From NCBI RefSeq assembly GCF_900112175.1, contig NZ_FOYT01000002.1, positions 682,001 through 746,000 of the forward strand: 64,000 nucleotides of DNA, in the 5' to 3' direction. This stretch comes from Halogeometricum rufum (GTDB lineage Archaea; Halobacteriota; Halobacteria; Halobacteriales; Haloferacaceae). Shown here one piece after another: positions 35,588 to 44,782 of the stretch. Each line of letters opens with the position of its first letter. The first letter of the stretch is position 1. Made by a program: the position numbers and the translations under genes. The notes below the pieces were generated by a model, which saw only the letters and a list, made by a program, of their open reading frames with translations, searched no databases and was not told the origin of the DNA.

Positions 35588-36517
35588 CTACAGGTCCGCG
35601 AGTTCGTCTCTGAGTTCGCCCAGCGACGCGACCCGTTCGGCGTGGGCGTTGTGCTGGTGGATGGACTCGTCGTTCGACTGCTTCATGTGGACGACGGCGC
35701 TGTCGGCGAGGTAGTCGAACTCGTCGACGACCTGTTCGGCCATCGACCGGACGCAGTCCTCGACGAACTTCGCGTTGGCGTGCGCGTGGTAGGTCATGTG
35801 GTCCTCGTCGGGTCGTTTCGCGAGGTTGTAGATGCGTGCGGACATCGAGTCGCGGGCGATGTCCACGAGGTCGATGAGGTCCACGTCGGGCGACCCGTCC
35901 GTCTCGACGGTCAGCGTCGCGTGTCCTCGCTGGGAGTGGCCCGGTTGCGGGACCTGCTCTAGGAACTCCTCGATGGTGTCGTCGTCGACGTCGAGGTCCC
36001 GCATCACGTCGCGGGCGCGGGAGGCCGACATCCCCTGCGAACAGGGACAGACCGTCATGCCGACGACCTCGGCCCCGATCTCCTCGCGGGTGCCGTCCTC
36101 GGTGGCGACCGCGCTGGCGATGATGTTGGCCGTGCTCTGCGTCTGGAGGTCCGACGCCGGAGTGTTCTCGCGGAGGACGAGTTCCGCGGTCATCCGCACC
36201 TCGGCCTCCGAGGTGTAGTCGTGCTTGGCGAGGAGTCGCTCCGCGGTGTCACCACACATGTCCTCGACGCGATACGTCGGTTCGGCGACGGCGTCCTCGA
36301 GGATTTCGTCGATGACCTGCATGTTCCGGCTCATGTCGATCCCCTTGCGTCCGCTGGGTAAGTCGACGAACACCTCGAACTCCGCCATCAGAATCAGCGG
36401 GCGCTTGCCGTCGCGAGCGATTTTGACGAGTTTGTCCACACCCGTCACACCCACCTGGCTCAGTCCGACGGTCACGTCGGGTCTACCTGCCTGAACGTCA
36501 GGCAACTGGTGACTCAT
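35588..36517 (-). CDS. mptA: GTP cyclohydrolase MptA (FolE2 type)
   Basis: A 309-residue enzyme starting archaeal pterin synthesis: converts GTP to a dihydroneopterin cyclic phosphate. Family features include [31 protein letters not shown], the catalytic-metal Cys in [12 protein letters not shown] (near residue 160), [13 protein letters not shown] and [14 protein letters not shown]. Length is normal. Convergent with the TrmB-type gene. Confidence 0.95.
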   Translation of the reverse strand: MSHQLPDVQAGRPDVTVGLSQVGVTGVDKLVKIARDGKRPLILMAEFEVFVDLPSGRKGIDMSRNMQVIDEILEDAVAEPTYRVEDMCGDTAERLLAKHDYTSEAEVRMTAELVLRENTPASDLQTQSTANIIASAVATEDGTREEIGAEVVGMTVCPCSQGMSASRARDVMRDLDVDDDTIEEFLEQVPQPGHSQRGHATLTVETDGSPDVDLIDLVDIARDSMSARIYNLAKRPDEDHMTYHAHANAKFVEDCVRSMAEQVVDEFDYLADSAVVHMKQSNDESIHQHNAHAERVASLGELRDELADL

Positions 36518-36622
36518 CGTGAGAAGGGTAGGATTGTGTTCGATTAATGCTTTCGCTAGGGGAACGGCGCTGGGCGGCGAAATCGCCCACGTCGCCGCGT
36601 CTGCCGGGAGGTGGTGTCGGTG

Positions 36623-37039
36623 TCAGGGCCAGTCGTCGCGAGTGCTCGTCTCGAACGGGTCGTCCTCCTCCGACTCGCCGGCGAGCGCCCAGCCTGCGGC
36701 CTCTGCGGCCTGTTCGAGCGGGAGATACTCCCACTCGGTCCGGTCGGCGAGATCGCGGTCCTCGTCGCTCGTCCCGACGAAGACGTGGCGGTCGGTGTCG
36801 AACTGCCGTTTCACGTTCTCCAGACTCTCCTCGACGCCGCGCGGTCCGGAGAAGAAGTCCTGACGGACGCGGTGTTTCCGAGTGAAGTTCGTGACGACGT
36901 AGGTGGGCTTGTCGCTCACCACGCCGACGTACTCCGTCCACTGCCGTGCGTCGTTGAAGACGGCGTTCGGGTCGGCGAGCGCCTTCAGCGCCGCCAACTC
37001 GAACGCCAGCGTCATGTCGGTAGAGCCGCCTCCGTCCAT
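36623..37039 (-). CDS. DUF7124-like haloarchaeal protein
   Basis: A 138-residue acidic soluble protein: MTLAFELAALKALADPNAVF, YVGVVSDKPTYVVTNFTRKH, DFFSGPRGVEESLENVKRQF and an acidic end ESEEDDPFETSTRDDWP. I know it only as a conserved haloarchaeal family of unknown function. Start could be 37039 or the Met eight codons later at 37015. The first TnpB element begins ~110 bp upstream. Confidence 0.7.
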   Translation of the reverse strand: MDGGGSTDMTLAFELAALKALADPNAVFNDARQWTEYVGVVSDKPTYVVTNFTRKHRVRQDFFSGPRGVEESLENVKRQFDTDRHVFVGTSDEDRDLADRTEWEYLPLEQAAEAAGWALAGESEEDDPFETSTRDDWP

Positions 37040-37282
37040 GCCCGAAGATGGTCGCGTCGGACGCAAAACCGCTTCGGTTCCGCGACCGAGAAACGGCCGC
37101 CTCACCGGTCGAACCGGAGCGAGAGGAGAAGACCGAGTTACGGAGAATCGAGGAGAAAGCCCCGCCGTTTAGGGCGGGGATGAATCCGACACTACCCTTC
37201 GCAATCCACCGTTCAAACGCTCGGCAGGATATTCCACGCTCAAATACATATTTTCAAGTAACTATCTCGTCATAGGTTACGT

Positions 37283-38563
37283 ATGGCGAAACAGGTCGTC
37301 ACACGCACCTACACTGCTTCCATACGGAACCAACAACGGGTGTCCGACGACCTCGACGCCCTCGGGTTCTCAGCATCAAAACTCTGGAACGTCGGGCGGT
37401 GGGTTTGCGACCGAGTGTGGTCAGAGATAGGTCACATCCCCGGTCACAACGAACTCACCTCGTACCTCAAGTCGCACGAACGCTACGATGACCTGCATTC
37501 TCAGTCAAGTCAGCGAGTTTTGCAAGAACTCGCTGAAGCGTTCAACGGCTGGTACGGCAAACGACGTAACGGAGACACGAGAGCAAACCCACCGAAGTAC
37601 CGCAAACACGGCGACGACCATCCGCGAAGTACGGTCACGTTCAAAGCCGCAGGCTTCAAACTCGACACCGAGTACGAAAGAGTCCGACTCTCGAAAGGCT
37701 CGAACCTCAAGGAGTATTGGTCGGACTTCATCCTCTGCGAATATCAGATTCGCCCCGACGTTAACCTCTCCACCGTGGAAAACGTCCAACAGGTTCGAGC
37801 AGTCTGGACTGGTGACGAGTGGGAACTGCACTTCGTGTGCAAAGTTGAAATCGAGGTTGCTGAATCACCCGGTGAGAAGACCGTGGGTGTTGACCTCGGT
37901 ATCAACAACTTCGCCACGCTCGCCTACGAAGACGGTCACAGTGAACTGTATCCGCTCAACTGTCTGAAGCAGGACGACTACTACTTCAGCAAGCGAATCG
38001 CTTGCTGTGACGACTCAGACTCAGAGCAGGCCACGCGACTGAATCAGAAGAAGTCGGCCCGTCGAACCCACTACTTCCACACGCTCTCGAAACACATCGT
38101 TCAGCGATGTGTTGACGAAGGGGTGGCGACGATTGCGGTTGGCGAGCTCTCCAGTATCCGCGAGGATGAGGAGAACGGCGAGTCGAAGAACTGGGGTAAG
38201 CACGGCAACCTCGACCTGCACTCGTGGGCGTTCGACCGCTTCACACAGATGCTCGAATACAAGGCCGAGATGGAAGGCATCACTGTCGAGCGGGTGTCTG
38301 AGCGCGATACGTCGAGGTCGTGTTCGTGCTGTGGGCGGAAGCGTGACGCGAACCGTGTTGAACGTGGGTTGTATGTCTGCGATGAGTGCGGTACGGTGGC
38401 GAATGCAGACGTGAACGCCGCTGAGAACATTCGACAGAAAGTATCTCCGAATCCCGCCACAGATGGCGGTGATAGGAGTAACGGCTGGTTGGCACAGCCA
38501 TCGACGTACTTGTTCGATTCAGAGAGCGGATGCTTCGCACCGCGAGAACAGGCCACGTCGTAA
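37283..38563 (+). CDS. tnpB: TnpB RNA-guided nuclease (first element)
   Basis: A 426-residue TnpB of the IS1341 type. RuvC residues are intact: Asp in KTVGVDLGINNFATL, Glu in IAVGELSSI and Asp in NADVNAAENI. The zinc ribbon CSCCGRK...CDECG sits between the last two. The N-terminal half (QQRVSDDLDALGFSASKLWN) is the wedge/REC-like region. TnpB proteins use an omegaRNA from the element's 3' end to cut DNA next to a target-adjacent motif. With no TnpA nearby, mobility would depend on a TnpA elsewhere. Confidence 0.93.
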   Translation: MAKQVVTRTYTASIRNQQRVSDDLDALGFSASKLWNVGRWVCDRVWSEIGHIPGHNELTSYLKSHERYDDLHSQSSQRVLQELAEAFNGWYGKRRNGDTRANPPKYRKHGDDHPRSTVTFKAAGFKLDTEYERVRLSKGSNLKEYWSDFILCEYQIRPDVNLSTVENVQQVRAVWTGDEWELHFVCKVEIEVAESPGEKTVGVDLGINNFATLAYEDGHSELYPLNCLKQDDYYFSKRIACCDDSDSEQATRLNQKKSARRTHYFHTLSKHIVQRCVDEGVATIAVGELSSIREDEENGESKNWGKHGNLDLHSWAFDRFTQMLEYKAEMEGITVERVSERDTSRSCSCCGRKRDANRVERGLYVCDECGTVANADVNAAENIRQKVSPNPATDGGDRSNGWLAQPSTYLFDSESGCFAPREQATS

Positions 38564-38620
38564 ACCACAATATCCCACCGGCGGTCGGGAATCCTCGCCC
38601 TTCAGGGCGGGGAGGATGTC
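38470..38620 (+). ncRNA. Candidate omegaRNA/reRNA of the first TnpB
   Basis: By analogy with studied TnpB elements, the guide RNA scaffold overlaps the 3' end of tnpB and the right end. The terminal stem-loop CCTCGCCC-TTCA-GGGCGGGG is visible and the guide would be read from bases after ~38622, inside the neighbouring small gene. Limits are approximate. Confidence 0.45.
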
Positions 38621-38855
38621 AATGGAGTTCGTAGTAGCCGGTGTACCGGACCACGTCGCCGACCGAGAGTTCGGGCGCGCAGACGCCCCGCTTGGACCCG
38701 TCCACCGCCGCCGCGATGGCCGTCTGCGTCCGGTCGGACAGTTCGTCGTAGTGCCACACCCGCGCCGTCGGGTCGATGTCCTCCGCACCGGTTCTGACGA
38801 CAGTCACGCCGTCCGCAGCGTCGCCGTACGTCGGTTCGCACGCAGTCCGTGACAT
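38619..38855 (-). CDS. Small haloarchaeal protein, last codon abutting the TnpB element
   Basis: A 78-residue protein (MSRTACEPTYGDAADGVTVV ... VWHYDELSDRTQTAIAAAVD ... GDVVRYTGYYELH). The motif WHYDELSDRTQ and an ending YTxYYxL/V are familiar from a haloarchaeal family of unknown function. Its TGA (38619-38621) is within the TnpB element's end sequence GATGTCAA, so the IS has probably supplied the stop and replaced at most a residue or so. Confidence 0.65.
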   Translation of the reverse strand: MSRTACEPTYGDAADGVTVVRTGAEDIDPTARVWHYDELSDRTQTAIAAAVDGSKRGVCAPELSVGDVVRYTGYYELH

Positions 38856-39007
38856 ACGATACCAAACAACACGATAGACGATAAAGATTTGGACTGCGGA
38901 AGGGGAGACGCGCGGCGAGAGTCAGCGACGAGTCGAGGGAGAAGAGAGCGAGAGAGAAGATAACGACTGCACGGAGGGGGCGACGGCGCGACTGTCGGGG
39001 AGGGCGC

Positions 39008-40255
39008 TTACTCGGCCGGCGCTTCCTCTTCGAGGTCCAGGTCGTCTATCTCGAACTGCTGTTGCATCAGCACGTCCTTCTGGTCGGCGACGACGCGTTC
39101 CTCGCGCATGAGCTTCTTGTACTTCGACTGCGGCGAGAGGTCACCGATGAGGACGCCGCCGACGATTTTGCCGTCCTTGAAGGCGAGGCGTCGCCACTCG
39201 CTGTCGGAGTACTTCGCCTCCGCCTCGTCGTCCCCGATGGTCGGGTGACCGAACGAGAGGAACGGGAAGTCGAAGTGGGTGATGGAGTACGAGGAGACCC
39301 AGCGGAACTCCTCGGACCCGTAGTCGACCATATTCTGCGCGGCGATGGTCCCCTGTTCCTTCGCCGACCCCCACGCGCCGTTCTGGGCGCGTTCGCCGAG
39401 GATGACGTCGTGGAACTGCGTGATGTCGCCCGCCGCGAACACGTCCTCGTGGTTCGTCCGCATGTACTCGTCGACGACGATGCCGTCGTCGCACTCGATG
39501 TCGGTGCCCTGCAGAATCTCCGTGTTGAAGTCCAGTCCGATGGCGATGCCGACGAAGTCGGCGTCGTACTCGTCACCGTTGGGGTCGACGGCCGTCGTCA
39601 CCGCGCCGTCGTCGTCGACCTCGAAGTGGTCGACGCCGGAGTCGAAGACGGGTTCGACGTTCCGTTCGCGGAGTGCCTCGTGGATTATCTCGGCGCCCTC
39701 CTCCGAGAGCGCGTACCGCCACCAGCAGTTCCCGCGCATGAGGTACTTGCCCTCGACGCCCTGCGCGGCCGTGATGGCCGCGAGGTCGATGCCGAGCAGT
39801 CCGGCCCCCACGACGACGGAACTGTCGGCCTCCTCCATGTGCGAGCGAATCTTGCGGGCGTCCTGGAACGTCCAGAAGTGGTGGACGCCCTCGGCGTCGG
39901 AGTTGTCGACGGGCAGTTGGGTCGGCGTCCCCCCCACGGAGACGAGCAGTTTGTCCCACGAGAGTTCCTCGCCCTCGTGCGTCGTGATGGTGTGCCCGTC
40001 CGGGTCGACGTCGGTGACGAGGGTGTTGAGCTTCAGTTCGATGTCGCGCTCGTCGTACCACTCGGGGTCGTGGATGGAGATCGGCGCTTCGGGGAGTTTC
40101 CCCTTGGCGAACTCTTTGATGAGGATACGATTGTACAGGGCTTCACCCTCGTCGGTGACGACGGTGATGTCGGCGTCGGGTTCCTCCTCACGGAGGGTCT
40201 CAGCGGCGGAACTCCCCGCGATACCGTCGCCGATGATGACGTACGACTGGGTCAT
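39008..40255 (-). CDS. NAD(P)/FAD-dependent pyridine-nucleotide-disulfide-type oxidoreductase
   Basis: A 415-residue flavoprotein. The FAD motif is VIIGDGIAGSSAAETL (5-20), followed by ILIKEFAKGKLPE, the NAD(P)-binding motif SSVVVGAGLLGIDLAAITA and the second FAD motif NHEDVFAAGDITQF. It resembles the NADH-dependent nitrite-reductase/rubredoxin-reductase group. The C-terminal ~60 residues are acidic and Gln-rich. An in-frame Met six codons upstream (40273) exists, but the ATG at 40255 puts the FAD motif in the normal place. Electron acceptor unknown. Confidence 0.88.
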   Translation of the reverse strand: MTQSYVIIGDGIAGSSAAETLREEEPDADITVVTDEGEALYNRILIKEFAKGKLPEAPISIHDPEWYDERDIELKLNTLVTDVDPDGHTITTHEGEELSWDKLLVSVGGTPTQLPVDNSDAEGVHHFWTFQDARKIRSHMEEADSSVVVGAGLLGIDLAAITAAQGVEGKYLMRGNCWWRYALSEEGAEIIHEALRERNVEPVFDSGVDHFEVDDDGAVTTAVDPNGDEYDADFVGIAIGLDFNTEILQGTDIECDDGIVVDEYMRTNHEDVFAAGDITQFHDVILGERAQNGAWGSAKEQGTIAAQNMVDYGSEEFRWVSSYSITHFDFPFLSFGHPTIGDDEAEAKYSDSEWRRLAFKDGKIVGGVLIGDLSPQSKYKKLMREERVVADQKDVLMQQQFEIDDLDLEEEAPAE

Positions 40256-40369
40256 ACGCGGAATCTTTGACACCGGGGTTAATGTGAATTGCTATCCTCG
40301 CTATGCGTCCGAGGAGCCCGAGACCGGCGGGGGACGACCCGGACGGCGACAGACGGGCGGTATCCCCGC

Positions 40370-40636
40370 TCAACGCCCTCCGACCCGGACGCCCACGCGT
40401 CGCAGGACGATACCCGGGAGGGCGAACGCCGCCGGGACGCCGACGAGGAACACCGCGACGAACGCCGCGGGACTCTCGATGTGCGGGGCGGAGACGGCGA
40501 CGAAGACGCCGAACGCGAGGACGGACAGCACGGAGAGCAGACAGTAGCAGACGAGGACGAACAGGGGGTCACGCTCGGTGGGTGCCCCCGAGGCGTCGAG
40601 CCGTTCGCGTATCGTCTGCGGACGTGAGGCGGTCAT
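40370..40636 (-). CDS. Small membrane protein, function unknown
   Basis: An 88-residue protein: a cytosolic helix MTASRPQTIRERLDASGAPT followed by two membrane segments (LFVLVCYCLLSVLSVLAFGV and FVAVFLVGVPAAFALPGIVL) and a basic C-terminus RRVGVRVGGR. The ATG at 40636 removes a basic upstream tract. The next gene on the same strand has the same layout. Confidence 0.6.
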   Translation of the reverse strand: MTASRPQTIRERLDASGAPTERDPLFVLVCYCLLSVLSVLAFGVFVAVSAPHIESPAAFVAVFLVGVPAAFALPGIVLRRVGVRVGGR

Positions 40637-40725
40637 CGGACGAGACGGACGCCGCGAGCGGAGATAAACGTGACCGGGTCCGCACGCCGCACTCGGCCAC
40701 GTCCGCACGGCGACTCGCTCGGCGC

Positions 40726-41064
40726 TCAGACGGCCGCGTCAGCGGAGTCGTGCTCACAGCCGGCCCGCCAGTGTGCGCAGGCGAACCGGCGGAGGCGACG
40801 GCGCAAGCGGGTCACGGCGTCGACGCCGCCGACGGAGACGGCGAACGCCGCCGGCAGGCCGACGAACCACAGGGCCAACAGCGTCGCGACCGGCGGCACG
40901 AACGGCGCCAGTGCGCTCGCGACGACGGCGAACAGGGCGAACCCGAGGAGCGTCCCGAACGCGTCCGCGGCCGCGGTCACGGGGGCGGCGTGGCCGCGGC
41001 GCGTCGGGTCGCCGAACGTCGGTGAGCGGGCGGTACGACCGGGGGAGTGGAGTCGGCGGGTCAT
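40726..41064 (-). CDS. Small membrane protein related in layout to its neighbour
   Basis: A 112-residue protein with two membrane segments (residues ~30-55 and 58-80), the second ending in ALWFVGLPAAFAVSVGGVDA, similar to the VFLVGVPAAFALPGIV of the downstream gene. The C-terminal loop has FACAHWRAGCEHD, whose Cys and His residues could bind a metal. Likely a diverged tandem pair. Function unknown. Confidence 0.6.
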   Translation of the reverse strand: MTRRLHSPGRTARSPTFGDPTRRGHAAPVTAAADAFGTLLGFALFAVVASALAPFVPPVATLLALWFVGLPAAFAVSVGGVDAVTRLRRRLRRFACAHWRAGCEHDSADAAV

Positions 41065-41159
41065 CGTCGTCTCACGTGTGGAGGGACGGCCGCCGACACG
41101 AAAAGTGTAATCTGAACTGAATTTTTGTAGGCGCGCTTACTGAACTGCGTTTCACCAGT

Positions 41160-42056
41160 TCAGCCGAGGCGTCGCCGTTCGACGGCGACGACGGCGAGTT
41201 CGTCGTCGAGCGTCACGCGCAGTTCCTCGTCGTCCAGCGGGATGTCCACGCGGACGCGCCACGGGTCGTCGTCGAGGACGGTGGTCCGGTCGCCGACGCA
41301 CCACTCGAACGTCCAGTGCGGACTGTCCCGCAGGTCGACGCCGTGAGTCGCGTGGAAGCCGACGACGTCGGACTGGTCGAGGAGGCTGAGGCCGACGGGC
41401 GATCGGATGCGGTGGTCGCACTGCTCGCAGCGGTGGACCGAACAGGCGGCCACGTCGAGCGGTCCCGTCTCCTGCGACAGCGTCGTTCCCATTCGTCCGC
41501 CGCACTCCGGGCAGACGCCGTCCGCGGCGAGGCAGTGCAGGTGCCGGACGCGCTGGTCGAACGCGTGCGCGACTTCCTCGTCCGACCGGTCGGTGAGTCC
41601 GCCCGGCGGGAACGGCGCGTGCGCGTGCAGACGGCCGCAGTCCCGACAGCCGACGGAGATGTGTTCGTCGAGGTACGAGGCGGTGAGCGTGCCGCCGCAG
41701 TCGGCGCACTCGCCCGGCACCTCGAACGGTTCGACCGTCGGGTTCTCGTTGAAACTCCCCGAGAGGACGGCGCGGACCACCTTCTCGCCCGCGTGCCTGA
41801 ACTCGTAGCCGTCGTCGGTCTTCGCGACGAACTGGCCGGTGAGTTTGCCGAGGTGGTAGTTGAACTGCGCGCTGTCGCGCATCCCGACCCGACGGCGGAG
41901 GTCCGAGAACGTCACCGGACGCTCCGGCGACCGCCAGAGGGCTTCGAGGATGGCGAGGCGCGTCTCGTTGCCGACGACGGCGAACGCCTCCGCGGGGGCG
42001 AGACAGTCCACACAGTCCGTGAGGAGTCCCTCGTCGCCCGCGTCTGTTTCGCTCAT
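41160..42056 (-). CDS. ArsR-type winged-helix regulator with two zinc-ribbon-like modules
   Basis: A 298-residue protein. Residues ~20-95 form a winged helix (AVVGNETRLAILEALWRSPE, FSDLRRRVGMRDSAQFNYHL). Then come Cys pairs CADCGGT...CRDCGR and CPECGGRM...CEQCDHR, which look like two zinc ribbons, followed by a beta-rich C-terminus. It matches a common haloarchaeal layout (DUF7351-type, from memory). ATG at 42056 is preferred over one 14 codons upstream. The second TnpB element starts ~65 bp upstream and may alter its promoter. Confidence 0.82.
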   Translation of the reverse strand: MSETDAGDEGLLTDCVDCLAPAEAFAVVGNETRLAILEALWRSPERPVTFSDLRRRVGMRDSAQFNYHLGKLTGQFVAKTDDGYEFRHAGEKVVRAVLSGSFNENPTVEPFEVPGECADCGGTLTASYLDEHISVGCRDCGRLHAHAPFPPGGLTDRSDEEVAHAFDQRVRHLHCLAADGVCPECGGRMGTTLSQETGPLDVAACSVHRCEQCDHRIRSPVGLSLLDQSDVVGFHATHGVDLRDSPHWTFEWCVGDRTTVLDDDPWRVRVDIPLDDEELRVTLDDELAVVAVERRRLG

Positions 42057-42120
42057 ACCCTCCGATACCGGGTTCCGACGGCAAAAAGCCACGCACAAAT
42101 TCGTTTAACTGGAATTAGGC

Positions 42121-42151
<31 letters not shown>

Positions 42152-42284
42152 GGAGCGAAGCGACTGAGTAGCGCAGTAGGGAGGGGATACAGCGCCGTCA
42201 TCGTCTCACAAACACTCCGCGACGACTGGCCCACAGGCCCACGCAATCGCAACTCTTAGTTGTGTACTTTGTGTATAGTGTGTT

Positions 42285-42410
42285 GTGGCGACCCGCAAAA
42301 ACATCTCCATCCGTGACGACCAAGAGGAGTGGATTCAGGACAACCACCTGAACCTCTCCTCGTTCGTCCAAGAGAAACTGGACGAACTCATCGAGGAACG
42401 AGAGTCATAG
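42285..42410 (+). CDS. Ribbon-helix-helix-like small protein in front of tnpB
   Basis: A 41-residue protein starting with GTG: MATRKNISIRDDQEEWIQDN then HLNLSSFVQEKLDELIEERE. A basic N-terminal strand (RKNISI) followed by two helices with an LNLSSFV turn is the layout of a ribbon-helix-helix DNA-binding protein. Its TAG (42408-42410) directly abuts the tnpB ATG at 42411 with no gap, so the two are almost certainly translated from one message. It may repress the element or be an antitoxin-like remnant. Small genes like this occur with other haloarchaeal tnpB copies, from memory. Confidence 0.65.
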   Translation: MATRKNISIRDDQEEWIQDNHLNLSSFVQEKLDELIEERES

Positions 42411-43640
42411 ATGCACTACAACTACAAGTATCGACTCGACCCACCAGAAGCCCTCACCGAGACGCTTCTGCACCACATCGATACTTGTAGACAACTCTAC
42501 AACCACGTCCTCTACAAACTCAACGAGGCAGACGACATTCCCGCCCGCTACGAGGTGCAGGGACGACTTCCCGACCTCAAATCGTGGTGGGACGACCTCG
42601 GAGACGTTCACTCGAAGGTATTGCAGATGGTCGTCAAGCGCGTCTACGACAACCTCTCCACGCTCAAAGCACAGAAGGAGAACGGACGCGCCGTGGGAAT
42701 GCTTAAGTGGAAACCACCTCGGGAGTATCGGTCGCTCACCTACAACCAATCCGGCTTCGAACTCAAGAATACGAGTGGTCGGCCTGTCCTGTGGTTGAGC
42801 AAAATCGGTGAGATTCCGATTCACCTCCACCGAGAGATTCCCGAGAACGCGACCATCAAACAGGTCACGGTCAAGCGAGAACCCACGGGCAAATGGTTCG
42901 CCACGTTCGGTCTCGACGTGGACGAAGCCCCACCCGAGAAACCGGAGACGCCCGAGAAGGTCGTTGGCATCGACCTGGGGATTCTCAAGTACGCCCACGA
43001 CACCGACGGATATGCTATCGAGAGTCCCGACTTCAGTGAGGAACGCGAGCGACTCGAATGCGCCCAACATAGCCTCTCGCGGAAGGAACACGGCTCGAAC
43101 AATTGGGAGAAACAACGCAAGGTTGTGGCCGAACGCCACGCCGAGTTGAAGCGAAAGCGCCGTGACTTCCTGCACAAACTGTCGTCATATTATGCCCGCG
43201 AGTACGACCTTGTTGCGGTCGAGGACTTGGACGCGAAGGGATTGGTCGAACTACCGGGCAACTCTCGGAACCGGGCCGGAGCCTCGTGGGGGACGTTCCT
43301 CCGAATGCTCGAATACAAGTGCGAACGCAAAGGAACGCACTTTATCGCTGTGAACCCGCGAGGAACGACCAAAGAATGCGCGTCGTGCGGAACGGAGACG
43401 GACAAACCACTGTGGGTTCGTGACCATTCCTGTCCCGCCTGCGGGTTTGAGGCGGACAGGGACGCGAACGCGGCGTGGAACATCCTTTCTCGCGGTATCA
43501 ACGATGTAGGAGTGGTTCACTCCGAATCAACGCCTGTGGAGACTGCGCTCCCTGTGGATACCTCGGTATCTGCAAAGCGCGTCGTGAAAACAGGAAGCCC
43601 CACCCTCAAGGAGCGAACGGCGTCAGTCGTGAGCGAGTAG
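42411..43640 (+). CDS. tnpB: TnpB RNA-guided nuclease (second element)
   Basis: A 409-residue TnpB of a different subfamily from the one at 37283. RuvC acidic residues are intact: Asp in VVGIDLGILKYAHD, Glu in LVAVEDLDAKGL and Asp in DRDANAAWNI; the zinc ribbon is CASCG...CPACG. The N-terminus HYNYKYRLDPPEALTETLLH is typical. Translationally linked to the upstream RHH-like gene. The last codons lie inside the right-end hairpin, where the omegaRNA scaffold is expected. Confidence 0.93.
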   Translation: MHYNYKYRLDPPEALTETLLHHIDTCRQLYNHVLYKLNEADDIPARYEVQGRLPDLKSWWDDLGDVHSKVLQMVVKRVYDNLSTLKAQKENGRAVGMLKWKPPREYRSLTYNQSGFELKNTSGRPVLWLSKIGEIPIHLHREIPENATIKQVTVKREPTGKWFATFGLDVDEAPPEKPETPEKVVGIDLGILKYAHDTDGYAIESPDFSEERERLECAQHSLSRKEHGSNNWEKQRKVVAERHAELKRKRRDFLHKLSSYYAREYDLVAVEDLDAKGLVELPGNSRNRAGASWGTFLRMLEYKCERKGTHFIAVNPRGTTKECASCGTETDKPLWVRDHSCPACGFEADRDANAAWNILSRGINDVGVVHSESTPVETALPVDTSVSAKRVVKTGSPTLKERTASVVSE

Positions 43641-43655
43641 GGTGGGGTAGTTCAC
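43500..43655 (+). ncRNA. Candidate omegaRNA/reRNA of the second TnpB
   Basis: The 3' part of tnpB plus the right-end hairpin (9-bp perfect stem 43598-43606 / 43639-43647) is where the guide RNA scaffold of such elements is made. The guide would derive from sequence after ~43655. Limits are approximate and no promoter was identified. Confidence 0.45.
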
Positions 43656-43742
43656 GCACGACCGCAGCGGTCGGGTGACGGCGTCGATTCGGTGTCCGCG
43701 ACGCGCACCCTTCAAGACACTCCAGTCCTAACGTCCGGTGAG

Positions 43743-44342
43743 ATGAAAATCCGACAGAACATCCGGCACTTCGCCGCCAAGAAGGCGCTGACGATGCCGG
43801 TCGTCGGGGACATCGCCACGGAGAAACTGGTGGACCTGCACGTCCGCGTGTTCGGCGAGAAGGCCGACCCGGCCCACCGCGAGGAACGCGAACCGCACAT
43901 GGAGGCGTTCTTCGACCTCACGTTCGATACGTACGTGGCGGCGTTGGAATCCGGCTTCTCCGAGGCCGAGGCCCGCGAGATAACGCATATCCAGGCGAAC
44001 TTCGACTTCTACAACCACGGCTGGACGGAGATGATGGAGTTCCCCGCCGACGAACTGGAGGACCACTACGAACGATACGAGGAGTTCTTCCGGCGGTACG
44101 ACATCGACATCGCCGACCCCCTCGGCGACTTCCGCACCCGCGAGGTGCCCGAGGCGCCGTCGACGCCCGAGAAACTCGACGACCCCGAACACCCCCACGC
44201 GGTGGGCGGGTTCGCGGACGACGTCTACGTCGAGAACGAGGCCGGCGAAGTCGTGGTCGGCGGACAGGAGGAACCCGAAGACGTCGACGTGAACGCCGCG
44301 CCCGGCGTGCAGGACGCCGACGTGGACGAGAGCGAAGCGTAG
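43743..44342 (+). CDS. DUF6149 family haloarchaeal protein
   Basis: A 199-residue protein starting MKIRQNIRHFAAKKALTMPV, followed by a helical domain (EPHMEAFFDLTFDTYVAALE, EAREITHIQANFDFYNHGWT) and, from residue ~140, an acidic low-complexity tail. I recognise it as a haloarchaeal family of unknown function (DUF6149, from memory). ATG at 43743 matches the family start; the upstream extension reads through IS-proximal DNA. Confidence 0.78.
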   Translation: MKIRQNIRHFAAKKALTMPVVGDIATEKLVDLHVRVFGEKADPAHREEREPHMEAFFDLTFDTYVAALESGFSEAEAREITHIQANFDFYNHGWTEMMEFPADELEDHYERYEEFFRRYDIDIADPLGDFRTREVPEAPSTPEKLDDPEHPHAVGGFADDVYVENEAGEVVVGGQEEPEDVDVNAAPGVQDADVDESEA

Positions 44343-44479
44343 TCGCGCGAACGGCCCTTTCTTGTCGCGGCGCGACCGCTGGCGTCGTCGGCGACCGGTC
44401 GGACCGGGTCGCCGGAACGGCCTCGGAGCGAATCGAGTGAACCGGCGGAGCGGCCGCCGGCGCACCGACTGCCCGTCCG

Positions 44480-44782
44480 TCACTCCGAGAGCGTCCCGTC
44501 GCTCGCGGGCGGCGCAGCCATCTCTATCCGGCCGTCGCCGCCGACGACCACTCGCAGTCCCGCGTACCGGAACTGGACGGACAGCGCGGGCGGCCCCGAC
44601 GACACCAGTGCGTCCAGCGCGTCCGGGTCGACGCAGTCGGCGAGTATCGGGAGATTTCGCGGGTCCCGATTCGTCCGGCGCGCGACTTCGTTCACGACGC
44701 GGACGCCGACTGGTTCCGACGACCGGTTCGTCCGTTGGTTCTCCAGTTGTGTCACCTCCAGTTTGCTAGTAGCACTCAGCAT
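44480..44782 (-). CDS. HalOD1-like small protein
   Basis: A 100-residue protein: VGVRVVNEVARRTNRDPRNL, VDPDALDALVSSG and the strand pair ALSVQFRYAGLRVVVGGDGR match the HalOD1 layout seen at 31255-31626. It is a stand-alone output domain with no receiver or sensor attached. Function unknown. Confidence 0.75.
   Translation of the reverse strand: MLSATSKLEVTQLENQRTNRSSEPVGVRVVNEVARRTNRDPRNLPILADCVDPDALDALVSSGPPALSVQFRYAGLRVVVGGDGRIEMAAPPASDGTLSE

Larger units (their letters stand above)
37150..38622 (+). mobile_element. IS200/IS605-type element carrying only TnpB (first)
   Basis: Approximate limits. The left end holds a 7-bp-stem hairpin CCCCGCC / GGCGGGG (37160-37166, 37173-37179). The right end holds CCTCGCCC-TTCA-GGGCGGGG (38593-38612) followed by AGGATGTCAA. 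Only a tnpB is inside; no tnpA, no inverted repeats or target duplication, as expected for this family. GC content and codon use of the interior are lower than in the flanks. The right end falls on the stop codon of a small gene. Confidence 0.8.
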
